NCBI GenBank assembly: GCA_013433145.1 | Contig: CM024179.1 | Coordinates: forward strand, 744,001-808,000 | Source: Ascaris suum | Lineage: Eukaryota > Nematoda > Chromadorea > Rhabditida > Ascarididae | Direction: 5' to 3' | DNA length: 64,000 nucleotides | Shown: positions 1 through 32,752 of the stretch, piece after piece | Numbering within the stretch: position 1 is the stretch's first letter | How the letters are laid out: each line of letters starts with the position of its first letter | Notes under the pieces: generated by a model | What the model was told of the DNA's origin: nothing | Seen by the model: the letters and a program-made list of their open reading frames with translations, nothing else | Database searches by the model: none | Translations under genes and position numbers: made by a program

Positions 1-39
1 TTGGGGAGAGGGAGGGAATAAGGGATTAGGAGTTATCAG

Positions 40-1314
40 AGGTTGACTATGACAGAGAAATCTTTAAGGTTTGTCGGTTGGCGTGAAGTTTATGACTTTA
101 AGGCGTACGAGGCAAAGAAGGCGAAGAAACCAGCCGGTATTGCAAAGTCGAACATTATTTTCGATGTGAAACCGTGGGACGATAGCATCGATGTGGCTGA
201 AATTGAGAAGAAAGTCAGAGGCATCGAAACGGATGGTCTTGTTTGGGGTACCGCCAAAGTGTTACCTATCGCTTATGGGATTAATAAACTTCAGGTAATC
301 GTGACACTTCATTTACCTTGACGAATTTCTTGCCTTTCAAGGTAAATCACTTCCAGGTGCATCGGTTACCGATTAGAATTTAAATGGTTGTGTTCTTTAT
401 GGCTCCGGCAAGGTGCAAGATGCTTTAATTAGTTTTATAAAGGTTTAGTCGGTGAAAGTTATGCTGAAAAAGTCTGGTGATGTACCTAGACTTTTAAACC
501 ATAACGTTTTTAGCGATCGCATTTTTGTTGGTACCGTGAGTGTGCTGTAATGCGCAAACGGCGAGCGAATGAGTCACTTGAATTGCTGTGGATGATGTGT
601 AGCTGTGACAGATTTTTTAAAATCATACCACGCGCATATTGTTATCTAAATTGCTGCTTTATTACAAGAGATATTGTGGTCACAAAAGGCATCCACATTG
701 CGTCAGCCTGTTTACCTTTCCACTAACGAAGTTTACCGATCACCTGATATTGCATAGTCGGTCGAATCGACCACTTGTTGTGTGATTCGTTTTTGGTCTT
801 GTGAGATGGTTTGCCGTCACTGGCTATTGCATCTTCCTTCCACATATCCGATGAGGCAGACATTTGTCGCAGTCCATGAATTACCGTAAAGGCAAAAGCA
901 AGCAAACCCCTGCTTTCCCACTGAATTGTCGGATAGGGAATTTAAGCACTTGAACTCATGAGAGTTATGAATCTTCCATGCTCTTTGACTTTGACGGTTA
1001 TTGATTTACCCTTGCTTCGGGAATTTCTTCTGCTCTTCGTGTTGCCTAAATGTTGGTGAGGTGGAAGAAGAGTATACAATCCTCGTGACGTGTGGGATGT
1101 TATTTTTTGATCGCTATGATGGAAGCGCTTTAATTAAGAAAAAGGAGAGGGAGCGTTAGGGAGAAGTAATCCTGGTTTTATCTTCGATAGTTATTTTCAG
1201 ATTTGCTGTGTGGTTGAGGATGAGAAGGTTTCGTCGGATTGGCTCGAGGAGCAAATAACCGGCTTCGAAGATCTTGTACAATCGGTCGATGTTGTTGCAT
1301 TCAATAAAGTCTAA
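40..1314 (+). CDS. eEF1B: Elongation factor eEF1B (GEF domain), 5'-partial, two exons
   Basis: C-terminal guanine-nucleotide exchange domain of eEF1B (alpha/beta or delta subunit), which reloads eEF1A with GTP in the cytosol. Exon 1 runs to 294. It encodes the family signatures [26 protein letters not shown] and YGINKLQ, and ends in CAG before a gtaatc donor. A 906-base intron (295-1200) ends in ttttcag. Exon 2 (1201-1314) continues in the same phase with [10 protein letters not shown] and finishes with the classic [16 protein letters not shown] and a TAA stop. The join [10 protein letters not shown] reproduces the known family order exactly. The acidic linker and N-terminal domain are absent, so the gene starts left of the window. 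The exon's true left edge is uncertain: an acceptor cag ends at 39, and a weaker tttaag at 102 sits just before AYEAKKAKK. The ATG at 49 is probably internal or intronic. Confidence 0.93.
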
Positions 1315-1362
1315 GGATGCATCTCCTTTTTGTTGTGAATGACCCAAGTTCGCTGTTGGTGA

Positions 1363-1368
1363 AATAAA
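1363..1368 (+). promoter_or_regulatory. Poly(A) signal of eEF1B
   Basis: Canonical AATAAA 49 bases after the eEF1B stop codon, at the expected distance for a short nematode-type 3' UTR. Confidence 0.6.
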
Positions 1369-3738
1369 TTGTTTCCATAATTGTATACGTGACGCTTGAA
1401 ATGTTTCATCTACGTGCTAGCCGATTTCCTTCCGGTTGCTGTACCTTGCATTTCTTTGAACAATTGCTTAAACAAGCATTAGTTTTGAGGCACGTTGAGA
1501 TGGGAATAGTTCTTTTGATTTTTTGTGAAGCAAGACTTGTTCAGAAGAATTGCAGGAATACCTGTGAAGGGGGGACAGGTGTGAAGGTGCAAGGTGATGA
1601 TTGACACATTTTTAATGGAACGGAATACCTATGTGTAATCTCGGCTAAATTGTCCGAGGGAAAACGTTTTGATCGGGTATTTGCCAATGGCAGGTCCAGT
1701 AAGTTAATCTTGTGGGTTTTATGTGGAGAATATTGTGAGGTGTGAGTAATTCGACGAAATGTCGACTGTATTCTTGAAGCGGAACCTAAGCGGAGGGGGG
1801 GGGGGGTGTTATGATTTTATTGCAGACACTGACAAGTTGTTGTTAGAAAGTCTGCGCAAGGCTAAAAAACCGGGACGTGGTCGCAGACATACGCCTGAGG
1901 CACTCTTATAACAACATCATAGACAGGGAGGGTAATGCGGCACATTTGATGCTTACAGCTGGCTAGTAGGAGCCGGATAGCTGTTTGCGTCTTCTGACGT
2001 CCGTTAGGTGTGAAATTTCCATACCGGAAATACGGAGGCTAGTTTTGGATGCCGCTTTAACAAATATTTTGCCCTGTCCAATTAAAAAATGCTTTTGTGC
2101 ACCACCGTATATTATTATCTGAGAGAAAGTTTTTGATACGTTGAACAATGATATGAGCGTGCTATATAGTTGGTGCGGAGTGTATATATAGTTGGTGTGT
2201 GTTCAAAATGGATTCGCGCCATTTTCAAATTATAAATCATACGCATGAGTGATTGTTGTGTTGGGTTCAGTGTTCAGCAATGATGGATGTGGTGAGGTTG
2301 TGAGTGTTTGGCGGCTATTGTGTTTCATCGAATAAGCAGTGTCTTTCAATAAAACATTGTTTAAAGTGCTGTTTTTATTTTCACACAGAGGTGGACATTT
2401 TTGAAATCGGAGAACATCCATTCTGGAAAAAAAATCGGATTTCCGCCCATAGAGGGCAATAAAAATAGGTGGAAAAACGTTGTGTGGACTTTATAAATCC
2501 TGGAGTTTTTCTGCTTAAAAGATTTGATATAGTACTGCATTCTCAATAAATATTGGTCCACAGCGATAAATTCCTCACTTATCAACTCTCATCTGTTATC
2601 TTTCTTGTTATCTTTATTTATTTATTGATTTTCTTATTTGCTTATTTATTTATTTGTTTTATTGTTTAATTCTTATTTACTCTTATTATCTTATTTATTG
2701 ATATTTATTCAGTCCGATATCCTGAAGTGGGTAAACTCAGTCCTAATGCATGAAGAGTAGAATTTTTTGAAGAGGTTGCATATACTTTTTCTTCCTTTTG
2801 GCCATTTCATGCTTCGCTAATAACATTAATGAACGGGAATAGAATATTTGTTGCCTGAATGTTTTCGTTTAGGACAAGTGATTTGGTTTAATTTTCAAAG
2901 CTATGTCTCTTCAATTTGATCTTTTAAGGAAGCAATAATTTTAGGATTTTACGCGATTTAAAGTTATTTATAATTGCAGACATTTTTTACTAGCACTATG
3001 AGTTTCTAAAATTCACAAATATTCGATGAAGAATTTATGAGAGCGAACGGAGACGGAGAGGGGAAGGGAATGGAATTAAAGAAAAACGAGCTAATTCGAT
3101 GTATGTAAAATTCACTAATGGACAGTTTTTACGCGTCAAACGATGAAATTCATAATAAAAGAAATGAATATGAAAAATAATTTCAGGTTTGAGTAAGTTA
3201 TACAAAGGGATTTTCTCGGCAATGGACGAATATTTCACCCTGTTACAGTTTGCTATTTCGCAAGGTAATACATATATCTCGCGTGCATTTTTTTTCAATT
3301 TTTTTTTGGGAATTTTTATATATTTTTTTTGAAAAGATTGTCTAGTTAATTGTATAGATTTTTCAATATCTAGATTGCTATTAATAGAAGGTGTTAGAGA
3401 AGAGAGGGGGATGGAGGGGTGAGGGGGAGAAGAGAGGGCACAATAAATGGGAATGAATCGATTAATCGATATTAATCCAACATTAAGCGTAGAGTGGCAA
3501 CTTATTATTCTCGTTATTTCACAACAATTAATACCCTATTTTCAATAATATTCCCTATTGAAAAGGTGGTTATTGCCAGATGTTATTGCCATTGCCAACT
3601 TCTAGAAAAATAATCAGTAATTCCCTCAGAAATTCTAAGTAATATAACGTCTTTTTATTTTATTAGCCTAAGATTCTATTAGTGGTCACTCAAAATTGCA
3701 ACGTTAATAAACCTGGTGCTAGACAAGAGAAAAAGAAA
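1369..3738. other. Intergenic region eEF1B to TANGO6
   Basis: No exon can be supported here. The stretch holds a 12-base G run (1795-1806), a TTTATT-rich low-complexity block (about 2609-2711), a purine-rich G4-prone patch (about 3400-3438) and a 14-bp palindrome (3457-3470). Open frames on both strands are short and lack splice-site or family support. A pyrimidine-rich acceptor-like tattttattag near 3665 could be the trans- or cis-splice site in front of the downstream ATG. Confidence 0.6.
2609..2711. repeat. TTTATT-rich low-complexity tract
   Basis: About 100 bases of degenerate TTTA/TTAT units, intergenic. Similar tracts occur at 36,943-37,043 and, as the complement, at 61,084-61,162. Confidence 0.7.
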
Positions 3739-23125
<19,387 letters not shown>

Positions 23126-25522
23126 AAGAATGCTTTTGAAAGTTCTTTGGTTTGTATGTATTTGTTTAGTGGTATCTTTTTTTTGTGGAACAATCGGATA
23201 AATTCCAAGGGAAGCTTTGGCCTCTCATGGGATTATATAGGGTCTTATGAGCTGTTTTGAATTTGAATGGTGGTCACTAGAAAGGGTAGTAGATGTCTTT
23301 TATGTGAACGAAAAGGTAATTTAATGATCTAAGGGTGCCATAGAATCATATAAGCTCAACATTGGGGAGGGGGGGGGGGAGAGATAACTTGATGTCGTTA
23401 TTTGCAAGCATCGGAATGGAGATGAAAAACGATCTCATTATCTTTTCATGTTGAGAGAAATTTTCTTGGCTGAAATCTAAGAATATTGGCAGAAATCTGG
23501 CATAAAACTTGCCCATACTGAGGATGCTGAGATATTTCAAGAAAACTTGAGACTTTGTAGCGTGAAAGGTTTTGTGCTGTTCAGTTTAGTTTGTCTAGAT
23601 ACGTCCGATGCAACATCGGGATGACATTTCATGGCATCCATAAGTTCAGGCTCATGTTCCCGAATCATTCCCGCCACTTTTTCGAATCTCAAACTAACTG
23701 TCCTTTCATTCTTTGGAATATGCCCTTCCGGATAGATACAATGCTTTGAATATCCGAATCATGAGAGTGGAATCCTTTGCGCGGAACCTGAATCCACGAA
23801 GTGTGTTACAAACATGCTGTCGAATTTGGGTGGTTTGAGTTTTTTATCGCATGGGTGTAGTACCATTTGTAAGTTGTTAATTCGGGAATGTTTCGCTGTT
23901 AAAAGACGATATCTTTTGATTAGCGGGAGTAGATGTATAACGCAGGTTTTTGATTTATTACCTGGAAAGTGCTAGTTTCGAAGTGAAATGAAGTACAAGC
24001 AGGAATGTAGATGTTTGTGTTGAGCACTTTTTGAAGTAGTGTCAGTTGAAGTGCTGTAAAGGTATCGATTTGGTCTAAGAACCTTTGAGTTTTATGGATC
24101 TATGCAGAAATTTCCTGTCATTTGAGTCATTCAATAAGGTTCCCTGGTGTACCTGTGGTCCTGGATTCGTTATCGTAGTCGTCACGGTTAGCAGGGAGGG
24201 GGGGGGTTGCCTATGGGGTGATTCTGATTCATTTCTAGGTGACGCCTTTTAAGTATGCAAGAAATTGTTGTTTGATTTTGCGATGTTCTGTTCAATTTAT
24301 GAGTTTATGATATGTATGAGGTCGTAAACTACTTACTAAAATATTCAAGAAATTTATTTGCGCTGTTGGTTATCTCAATATTTAGTGCTTTCATTTTCGA
24401 TGCCTTTGCGATTTTTATTTATTTTTATTTTTATTTTTTTAATGTCTGTATGTGTACCTCTCTTACAAAATATAATCTCCATCATTTTATTGTTGTTGAG
24501 GTTTTATATTGGCAGTGAACATTTTCTACAATAATAGCATATTGAATAAATCCTTTTCACCGCTTGTATTATCTGTATTTTATATATTTAAACGTTATCA
24601 TCAATATATTTACATCGCATTGAATTTGATCAGTGAAAATCGATGTGGCCCTTCTAATGGCTTTATATTAGTAGATTTCGAGTTACTATTATTAAAGTTT
24701 TCGAGTTCATTAAAGTTGGATCTAGCGTTGTTATTCACTCTTGCGTGATCGAAATTACTCAACACATACACTCAATTGGGTAAATAATTTCCAACACACA
24801 AGAGTCTATCTTTTTGATATGCAATTACAAGTGGAAGAAAATGACCGCTTACCTTTGAATTATATATACGAGACAGCTATTCGGCGCTATTCGCTTATAT
24901 GATCTCAGTTTCTTGTAATTCGAATATAATAAATTTATATAAGTAGTGGCTATAAAATTTTAACACAGAAAAATTTTTGAGTTGGGAATAATCAATATAA
25001 GAGTGAGAGGCAAATGGTTCGAATCGAACAATAGAAAGCAAAAAGATGCAAAGCTAGCTGATTGTTTGTTTGTGAAAGGTAAACATCGGATGTTGAGTGG
25101 ATAAGGTGTGGTGTACAGATCAGAGGACTTAATATACGTTCATCAATATGTACACATAGCAGCGTTCTGTCTACAGTGATGTCGGTTCGCAAGGTAGCTT
25201 TAATTCACTGCTCAACATTGGTACTTCCGCGCATTCTGGTATGTTTAGCATCAGACGAGAGGAAGGGGGTTTTGTCGGTCGATCTCTGTACTATCATCGA
25301 ATTTTGCTTTGCTTTTTTCATTTCCGGCCCTTATCGTTCATTTGTGGCCAGTTTATTCCTGTCGCTGCAGTTGCTTTCCGCTCCATTCTTTCCGCTTTTA
25401 TTCTCTTCTTATTTCGTTGTTTTTAGCAGTAATTTGAGAGAATTTATGATATTATATTCGTTTCGATAAGGTGGATTACTCGATTCTCGATGTGTTTTTC
25501 TGGATGCGAATCGTATCTTCAG
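23126..25522. other. Intergenic region TANGO6 to F-box gene
   Basis: About 2.4 kb. It includes two poly-G tracts (23364-23379 and 24194-24206). No exon with family support was found. The open frames at 24312-24748 and 25176-25469 are hydrophobic, low-complexity and phenylalanine-rich, as expected from T-rich noncoding DNA. The promoter of the F-box gene should lie at the right end, but no clear core element is visible. Confidence 0.55.
25521..25522 (+). other. 3' splice site just before the F-box ATG
   Basis: The sequence tatcttcag ends at 25522 with the ATG at 25527, only four bases later. In nematodes this arrangement is typical of a spliced-leader trans-splice acceptor. A 5' UTR intron is the alternative. 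Confidence 0.5.
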
Positions 25523-25526
25523 GACA

Positions 25527-28500
25527 ATGGGTTTTGGGGCGATTGTTCCAAATATGCCCGATGTGATTCTTCGACGTATCTTCGACTTCCTCACCTATAA
25601 AGAATTGTGTAGGTTGGAATGCATATGTAAACGATGGAGGAAATTGATATGGTGGATATTCAAAAGAGATATACTCGAACTTACTGTTGAACAGGTCAAC
25701 TACTTTTACTTCGTTGTTGAGTTTTATTTAATATTGTCTATTTGCTATACCAGTCATTTATTTGTACATTGATTTATTCATTTCTGGTGGAATTTGCATT
25801 CAATAATAGGAATATTGCATCCAAGGTATTTATATAGAAAATATTCACAGAATTTATTCTTGAAAATCCTAGGCCAGTTTTGGCTTACGTCCAAAATTTG
25901 CACTGATTTTGGCATTCATCCAAAATTTTGTATTTTCAGCAACATCAGTATTATTATATTTATTAATTACATATTTAATTTGATTTAATATTATTTATTC
26001 GTTGTTTAGAGGCTAAAAAAGCACAACGAAACATTGGAATATCGCATCTATGATGATCGTAAATGAAATGTTTTAAAGGTTTTGGCCCAAAAATTAGAAG
26101 CGTTTTATAGTAATTTGCGTCGTTTTCTTTTCTTTTCTTTTTTTTTTTTTTTACAACGGGGAACTCCGCTATTAAAGTGAAAGGTAGAAATTTAGGCTAT
26201 AAACGTTGTGATATCCAGTATTCCGGAATGGGTATTGAACTAATGTTTTTTTTCATTTGGGTTTTAATTTCATTGGTCATCTTTTGTTGTCCTGAGAAAA
26301 TTGAAGAACTTTTAGAGTTAGAAAATGATGGGTTCAGGAAATATGAGCAAATTGACATCTGTCACGCAACTGAATTGGATTAGAGCTCTCATATCGATCA
26401 AAGGTCAAAGGTCGCCTTTGCGATCCATTTCCGGGCAGCCAAGTATTCGAGGGATATAGGATTTCGAGGGATTGTGATAGTTAAGCCAAATATAGGCATT
26501 ATAATAAATTTCGTTGCTTCTGTGTTGCCTACTTATAAAAAAAAAACAAGATCAATAAATAAGAGAGGGAAACATGGAGATAACAAGACTTACTACCCAA
26601 AAATAAAGTGTATGTGTTCAATTCTATACTCCAAAACGCGAAAAATAAAGAAAAAATTTGAATTGAAATAATATCCAAAATTTTCAATCGTATCAGCCAA
26701 TAGAGACTAATATTTCATAATTTTGCAAGAGATTTTATTTAACTTTATAGTTTCAAAGATGTAAATTGAAGTTATACTTCATAAACTATTAATAATATTA
26801 TGTCCTCTGTATATAGTTATTAAATATTTAATTAGGTCTTCTAGTATTATTCGATTAATGCTATCCTTCTCATCGACTATAAATATTTTCTAGTCGATCA
26901 CCTATACAACAGTCTCGGTGAATCAGCAGGTGCCTTTCAAGAGACTCTCAGTATGCTGCAGTTTCGATGCTCTAGATTTTCTATCGGGTATTTTACGACG
27001 TTCACGACTATATGTTCGTAAACTTAGCTGTGACCTCAGGTTTCTCGCCTATCTTGATCGAGTAAGCTTTTACGCGTAAGAACAAATAATTATTCATTGC
27101 AATGATGAGCAGTAATAATGTAAAATGTCTATTATTTTATGATTTCAACGAATCATATTCGAAAGTAACAGATGGGATTTATATCGTTATTTTGAGATCA
27201 TGAAAATAAATTTTAATTGATAAAACTCAAGGAAAAATATTTTTCGATTTTTAAATATTTTTAAAATAAAGCATTTTTGATGGTATTATCTCCAAAAGAT
27301 CCCTAATATGGACATGCGTTGAGTCTCAAAAAGCGTTTTTTTTAACAAGCATATAATTATTTTCCTTGCATTACGTTACTTTAGAATCATTTCATGTTGT
27401 GAACTCTATCGGTATTCCATAGAAATATTCGAATCGCCAAGAGGAAATTTTTAGCAAAATCTTTTTTACGAGATTATTAATAAATTTAATTACTGAAGCT
27501 AGAAATTTTTCTTAGGTTTTTACTATCTGAAGTAAATGATAATGTTTAATATTCGGGTTTCCGCCATTCCAAAACAAATCTCAACGGCAAATCCTAATGA
27601 TATTTCTTCATGTTGTGTAGATGTTCGCTATTGAGAGTAATCTCTTTGCAGTTACAATGTGATCGTGAGACTAATCGACGATATTGGAGTAACGTTGACG
27701 AGTTATGGCTTGTGATTGCAAAACTTGACGATCATATAACACAAAAATTCCTCTCAATTGAAAGTAGTCTTTTTCTGGTTGGTCATTTTTTTTTCGTAAA
27801 GTTTTGAATTTCATTATATTAAACATATTCGAATATTTTCCTCCTAGTAGCTATTGGTCATTGTTGGCTGTTGAACATTATTTTGGCAGCGGTTGATGCG
27901 TCACTAATTTTGTTTCAATAATTTCTTTATCCCAGTATTAGGGATCATTTATTTTTCCCTAAAAAATCGTGACGGACATTCAAAGCTTGGAATTTGTGCA
28001 TGTGAGAGATGATCGCCTTTGCCACGACGAAATCTAGAGTCGAGGCGGTATGTTACCCACTCTTATTACTGTCTAACTGAAGTTGCTGCAAATTTCAGAG
28101 TTTTGCGAAGATCATTTGTAATGAGATGATAAAGAGAATAAAAAACATGAAAATCTTATTAAGAAATACCTTAAAATATTCACTATTCTGCTAACTATAT
28201 AAATTTTTATAACACTATAAAAGAAGAACCCAGCAACAATCACCTCTTCATTTAATGGAGGTGAATGATTCACCATATGTAGTGTTAATCCGTCATTCGT
28301 CTTTGAAATATTTTCTCTCATTATCATATTTAATTTCTACGCTAATATGAGATCACAGAATAATGCAGCCCAAATGTTTCTTATTACTGGAATAAAGGCG
28401 GCCCAAGTAAGGTTTTCGACAGGTAACTGGTACGATTCAACAAGGTTAAATCGGCTCTAATAGAGACCAGCAGAAGGCGAATATCATAATGAAACATATA

Positions 28501-30861
28501 TCGGTTAAACAAGTAATATGAGTGTTTGTGTTTCCTATGTTACAGAGTCTTCAAGAGATGACGGTGCAAATTCATGAAGGTTCAACTCAGGTGGATAGTA
28601 TCGATCGCGTTATTTCGTCGATCGTTCAAAGGTTCCCTAATATTGATATCAATATGGAACTTCATGCAAGCAATAGTGATGAAGTGAAGTCTTTTTGAAA
28701 TATTTTGATTTGAAGTTTATTTTTTTCTATGATCGCTTTGAGGTATTATCTTTGTCTACTGCTTTCCATGTTCGTATTGTCGATTATTGAATTCACTTAA
28801 TTTTTCTCACCAGATATTTTTTTTTCGGAGGGAACAAAATCCTGCGAACGATATCCATGATCCTGAAATTGAATCATTTTCAACATTTATTTCACCAATT
28901 TCTTTTCAATTTTTCTTGGCACTATAATTCAAAAATTTTTTCCACTTAGTGAGCAGAGCGAATGATCGTAAGATTTTTGTTTCATGGTTTGTTGTAGATC
29001 AATTTATGCTAGTTTATAGCTGCATTTGGATTTAAATTTATTATGTATGAATTATATGTAAATTTAATTGCCTTTTCATTTTATTTCCGTCAATATGTTG
29101 ATACTATTTTAGGCAAATTGAAGCAATGCTTTGCTATTCTTGATAGTTACAGAAATTTCTTCATAATATCTATTCAAAAGATCGTAACTTTGAGTTATCT
29201 CAGTCGATATTTTCGGCTCGCCACCGTTCGATAGGCAAAAAGGCTACGTGGGCGAATTAACCACGATAGGTTTATTAAGTATAGAGTGATCAGGATCATT
29301 TATGGTGTTTTAGATATTTCGCATATGGGAGAGACACATACGTCAGGTGGATGTCACTTAAAAATGAATTGGCTGTATATTTTTGAGGATCAGCGACAAA
29401 CGCATATAACACATTGTTGCGTAAGTGGGTAGTAGTGAAACGCCGTAATCGTTTACCTGTTAGAAATCATATGTTTTATAACGCTACAGCACACCATAGT
29501 GTATCATATACTAGGATGCAGATAAGTGGTTCAAGTGAATTCAGTAGGATAAATAAAACTTTGTAACAAACTGAAGTTTAAGTTTAAAGTTTAGCATAAA
29601 TGCATCCTCTAACTTAAACCTGATGGTTTTAAGATATATGCGCAACTTAATGCGTTTTCAAAAATGGAATTGAAGAAGTTGAAATTGATATGTGTCAGCT
29701 ATGAACCGGCTCGAATCTCACTCACTCTTATTGCTCATCTCCTTAAACAACGCAATATTACCGTCCATAACTTCACTCTTCGGTAACTATTGAATTACCA
29801 TTACTTTGACATTATTTATTCTTTTCTTGTAGCTTATCATTTATATTTATTACAGGTGGAGAATATAAAGAACAGGGACTTTTACTAAGAGGTGGGGCAT
29901 GTAAAAGAGGAAAGATTTATTGAGGAAATTTCTTTAGGGGATTTTTCAAAATTTTCGCATGCCACTAGCATAAATCGCTGGAGAACTTAAGTTGGCATTA
30001 TTTGTGCTTTATTTTACTATCAATTTATATTCATAGGAAGCTTCGATCGTCTACTTTATATATATCAACTTTCTCACTGCAAACTTTAAAAAGACGACAA
30101 GTTGAAGTAGTATAGATGGAGAAAGAAAGTATAACAATGATGCGAGTGTATATATCAAATAATCCTATTATAGCGATTGGTGTATCGTATGTGAGCCAAA
30201 CGAAGCTTTATTCCACAATAAATTGAATACGTTCCGTATCAGTTCATGTAACATTGAAAGTGTTGATAGTTTATCATCAGCACTTCTCAAGACGGTCATG
30301 CTCGCTGAGAATGATTCCTCACTAGGAGACATCAACGTTCTCAATAATTCAACCGAAAATGGTAAGTTTTTTTTAATAAATAATTTATCATCTATAGAAT
30401 AATTAATTACTTGGGAAAAATTTTTATAGTACATTTTTTTAGTATTTCAGGTATCATTTCTGTGGGCATACGATTAGATGATTGTGTGTTTTTACCGTTT
30501 CTGAAGGTATATATTAAGCGTGGGGAATTCCAGTCCACCAAAATAGAATTCAACACCATATTTATTTGAAGGCTATTAGTAAAAAGTTTTTTGAGAGTGA
30601 ACCTGTGATCTAAATAATCAAAGCAATGCATTTGCATAAATATATATTGAGAATTTGCCATTTACAGGCAAAAAGCTTGATGAAACAAATACGATTGAAT
30701 CCGCACAATGTTTTATCGAACGTTTAGAGGTGGCTGGACAATGTTTCTTTCATGGTCTCGACTATCTCAACGAGAAGGCTCATGTAGAATTTGAGCATCG
30801 TATTCTCTCAAAAATTCCCTTACTTGAAATTGATTGCTCAGAGATTTATTATTGTGTTTGA
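25527..30861 (+). CDS. F-box protein with leucine-rich C-terminal part, about 10 exons
   Basis: Predicted substrate adaptor of an SCF-type (Skp1-cullin-F-box) ubiquitin ligase. Exon 1 (25527-25694) encodes the F-box at residues 10-45: MPDVILRRIFDFLTYKELC, then CICKRWRKLIWW. Further exons: 26010-26058, 26913-27075 (FDALDFLSGILRRSRLYVRK), 27621-27777 (CSLLRVISLQLQCD, NVDELWLVIAKLDD), 28359-28406, 28546-28683 (SLQEMTVQIHEGS), 29634-29782 (KKLKLICVSYEPARISLTLI), 30174-30361, 30451-30506 and 30676-30861 (stop TGA). With the donors chosen (tttacgc/gtaaga at 27075, gaa/gtgaag at 28683) every junction is in phase. The leucine-rich segments suggest LRR-like or FTH-like substrate-binding repeats as in the large nematode F-box families, but I cannot name an orthologue. 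The acceptors at 29634 and 30676 are AAG rather than CAG. A small extra exon between 27777 and 28359 is possible. Confidence 0.8.
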
Positions 30862-30951
30862 TAAAAGTAAACATTTATAATATAACGAGTTCTCATATAA
30901 CAAGCATAACTAACAAATCATACCATAACATTGCATAATTCATATAAGAAT

Positions 30952-30957
30952 AATAAA
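30952..30957 (+). promoter_or_regulatory. Poly(A) signal of the F-box gene
   Basis: AATAAA 91 bases downstream of the TGA stop, the first canonical signal after the gene. Confidence 0.55.
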
Positions 30958-31953
30958 TTGATTTCGGCAAGCTTTTCATATTTCACGACCTTACCACAAC
31001 TAATTTGCATCATTCATCGCGGTATTAGAAGTCTGGAGTAGTGGAAACTTCTGATTGGTCTATCCTAACCTAAAGAGAGGTGATCAAGAGCATTTTCAAA
31101 CTTAAGCGGTTTAGAATGATTGCAAGAAATATTGCTTTGGAGGCAAATTTTGGGCTTAGGAGCGTCGATTCCTGAAAGCTGTCCAGCATGGCAGTTGGAT
31201 AAGACTTAACGCGTTCACGATGTTGAGATTCATCACTAACAAAAACCAGTTTGTAACGTAACAAGCGGAGTTGGGCTGGAAGGCTTGCTTCAAACTTTCA
31301 AGTTTCCCGCTAAGAGCATTAGTACTTCATCGCTAGCGATCACTCTATTGTTTAGCTTTACCACTGTTTCCATGTCGATATTTGAAGGTGCCGTTTTGCT
31401 AATGATTCATTCGATAGTATTTAAATGGTGGGCTATCTTATCTCTTTCATATCCTCTCAAAAAATATCCATATTAAAATTCCTCTTCCCTTATATGTTGA
31501 AAAAAACAAATCTAATTTGAAGAAGTTATCGATACAACGTATATCGAAATATTTTTTGAGATTCTCATAGATCATCAGCGAATTATCGATTCGAGTGTGC
31601 GCGAAACGACTCAATAGTGACCCGTCGTCATTTCGAGTGCACCGCATTTATCATTCGAAGATTTATCACTATTGAAAGCGTTCTTTCTCAACTTCAATGT
31701 TTTAGCATCTATTCGCCTTTAGACAACGTTTAGAGAATTTTTGGTATATTTGTGTGTGAGATAGGATCGTTTAGCTTGAAAAGGAAGTTTTTTTTTCAGT
31801 GGAATTGATTCCGAGCAATTTGCCTATTTGCCTTTGAGATCAATCTCTAAACTTTATTTCTGCTTAATATTTTCGGTGTTCGCTTTTATATACGCCTGAT
31901 ATATCTAATAATTATAGTGATTGCTTTCATTTTCTTACATGTTGTTTTGATAT

Positions 31954-32073
<120 letters not shown>

Positions 32074-32678
32074 TAATGTCCCCTCATGAATTTCGCTCTT
32101 ACTTCAAATATCAGTTACCCCAGTGCCATGTTGGAACTCGCCGGTGAAATTTTTCGGAAATTTTATCCACTTATATTAATATGTCGGTTTCGGAAATTAA
32201 TTATTAATATTAATAGGCTTTGCTTCATGTTTGCACAATAATATGACCACAATAATATGACCCTATTATCTACTACATTTGAAGCTTAAGCTTGATAATT
32301 TCGAAAGTTGAGAGCATTTCCTTAAAAATCATCTGCCATCTAAAAGCCGTTTAAGGTGTCACGGTATTAGCAAAAAAACTTCGATACTAGTATTGTCGGC
32401 ATTGCAAAGTTCATACTGTTTTTACTGGAACTCAACTAATTGTAGACAGCCTTCCGCCTATTCTTATCATTTTGAACTCTCGCCCGCAGATTTTATTTCT
32501 CTCAGGTTTCTAAAGGAGATTCCCAAAACTCGAGGAGCTCTTTTACTGAAGATATAGCATGGATTGTACTTCATCGTTTAAAAATTTATGATTTTGATGA
32601 TACTATTTTCACACAAATTGCAACTAATTTTCGTAATATTTTTTGAAAACTAGAACGGACGGTTGAAAAATGTTTAGA

Positions 32679-32752
32679 ATGCAAATTAAATAAAATATGC
32701 AAATTAAATAAAGGGTTTAGAATATATGCAGCAAATTAAATAAAATAAATAA
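32679..32752. repeat. Degenerate GCAAATTAAATAAA repeat
   Basis: Three copies of GCAAATTAAATAAA (the first two preceded by AT, making octamers at 32679 and 32697; the third starts about 32731), followed by AAATA-rich sequence. Confidence 0.75.

Noticed and set aside
1156..1347. Minus-strand 63-codon open frame
   Set aside because: It overlaps the clearly identified last exon of eEF1B on the other strand and is its shadow.
3035..3298. Minus-strand 87-codon frame between eEF1B and TANGO6
   Set aside because: No family motif, low complexity, no splice context.
28001..28046. Small phase-0 exon MIAFATTKSRVEA in the F-box gene
   Set aside because: The phase fits and the donor gtatgt is good, but the acceptor is poor, and another frame (SLEFVHVRDDRLCHDE) looks equally protein-like. 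Left unresolved and not added.
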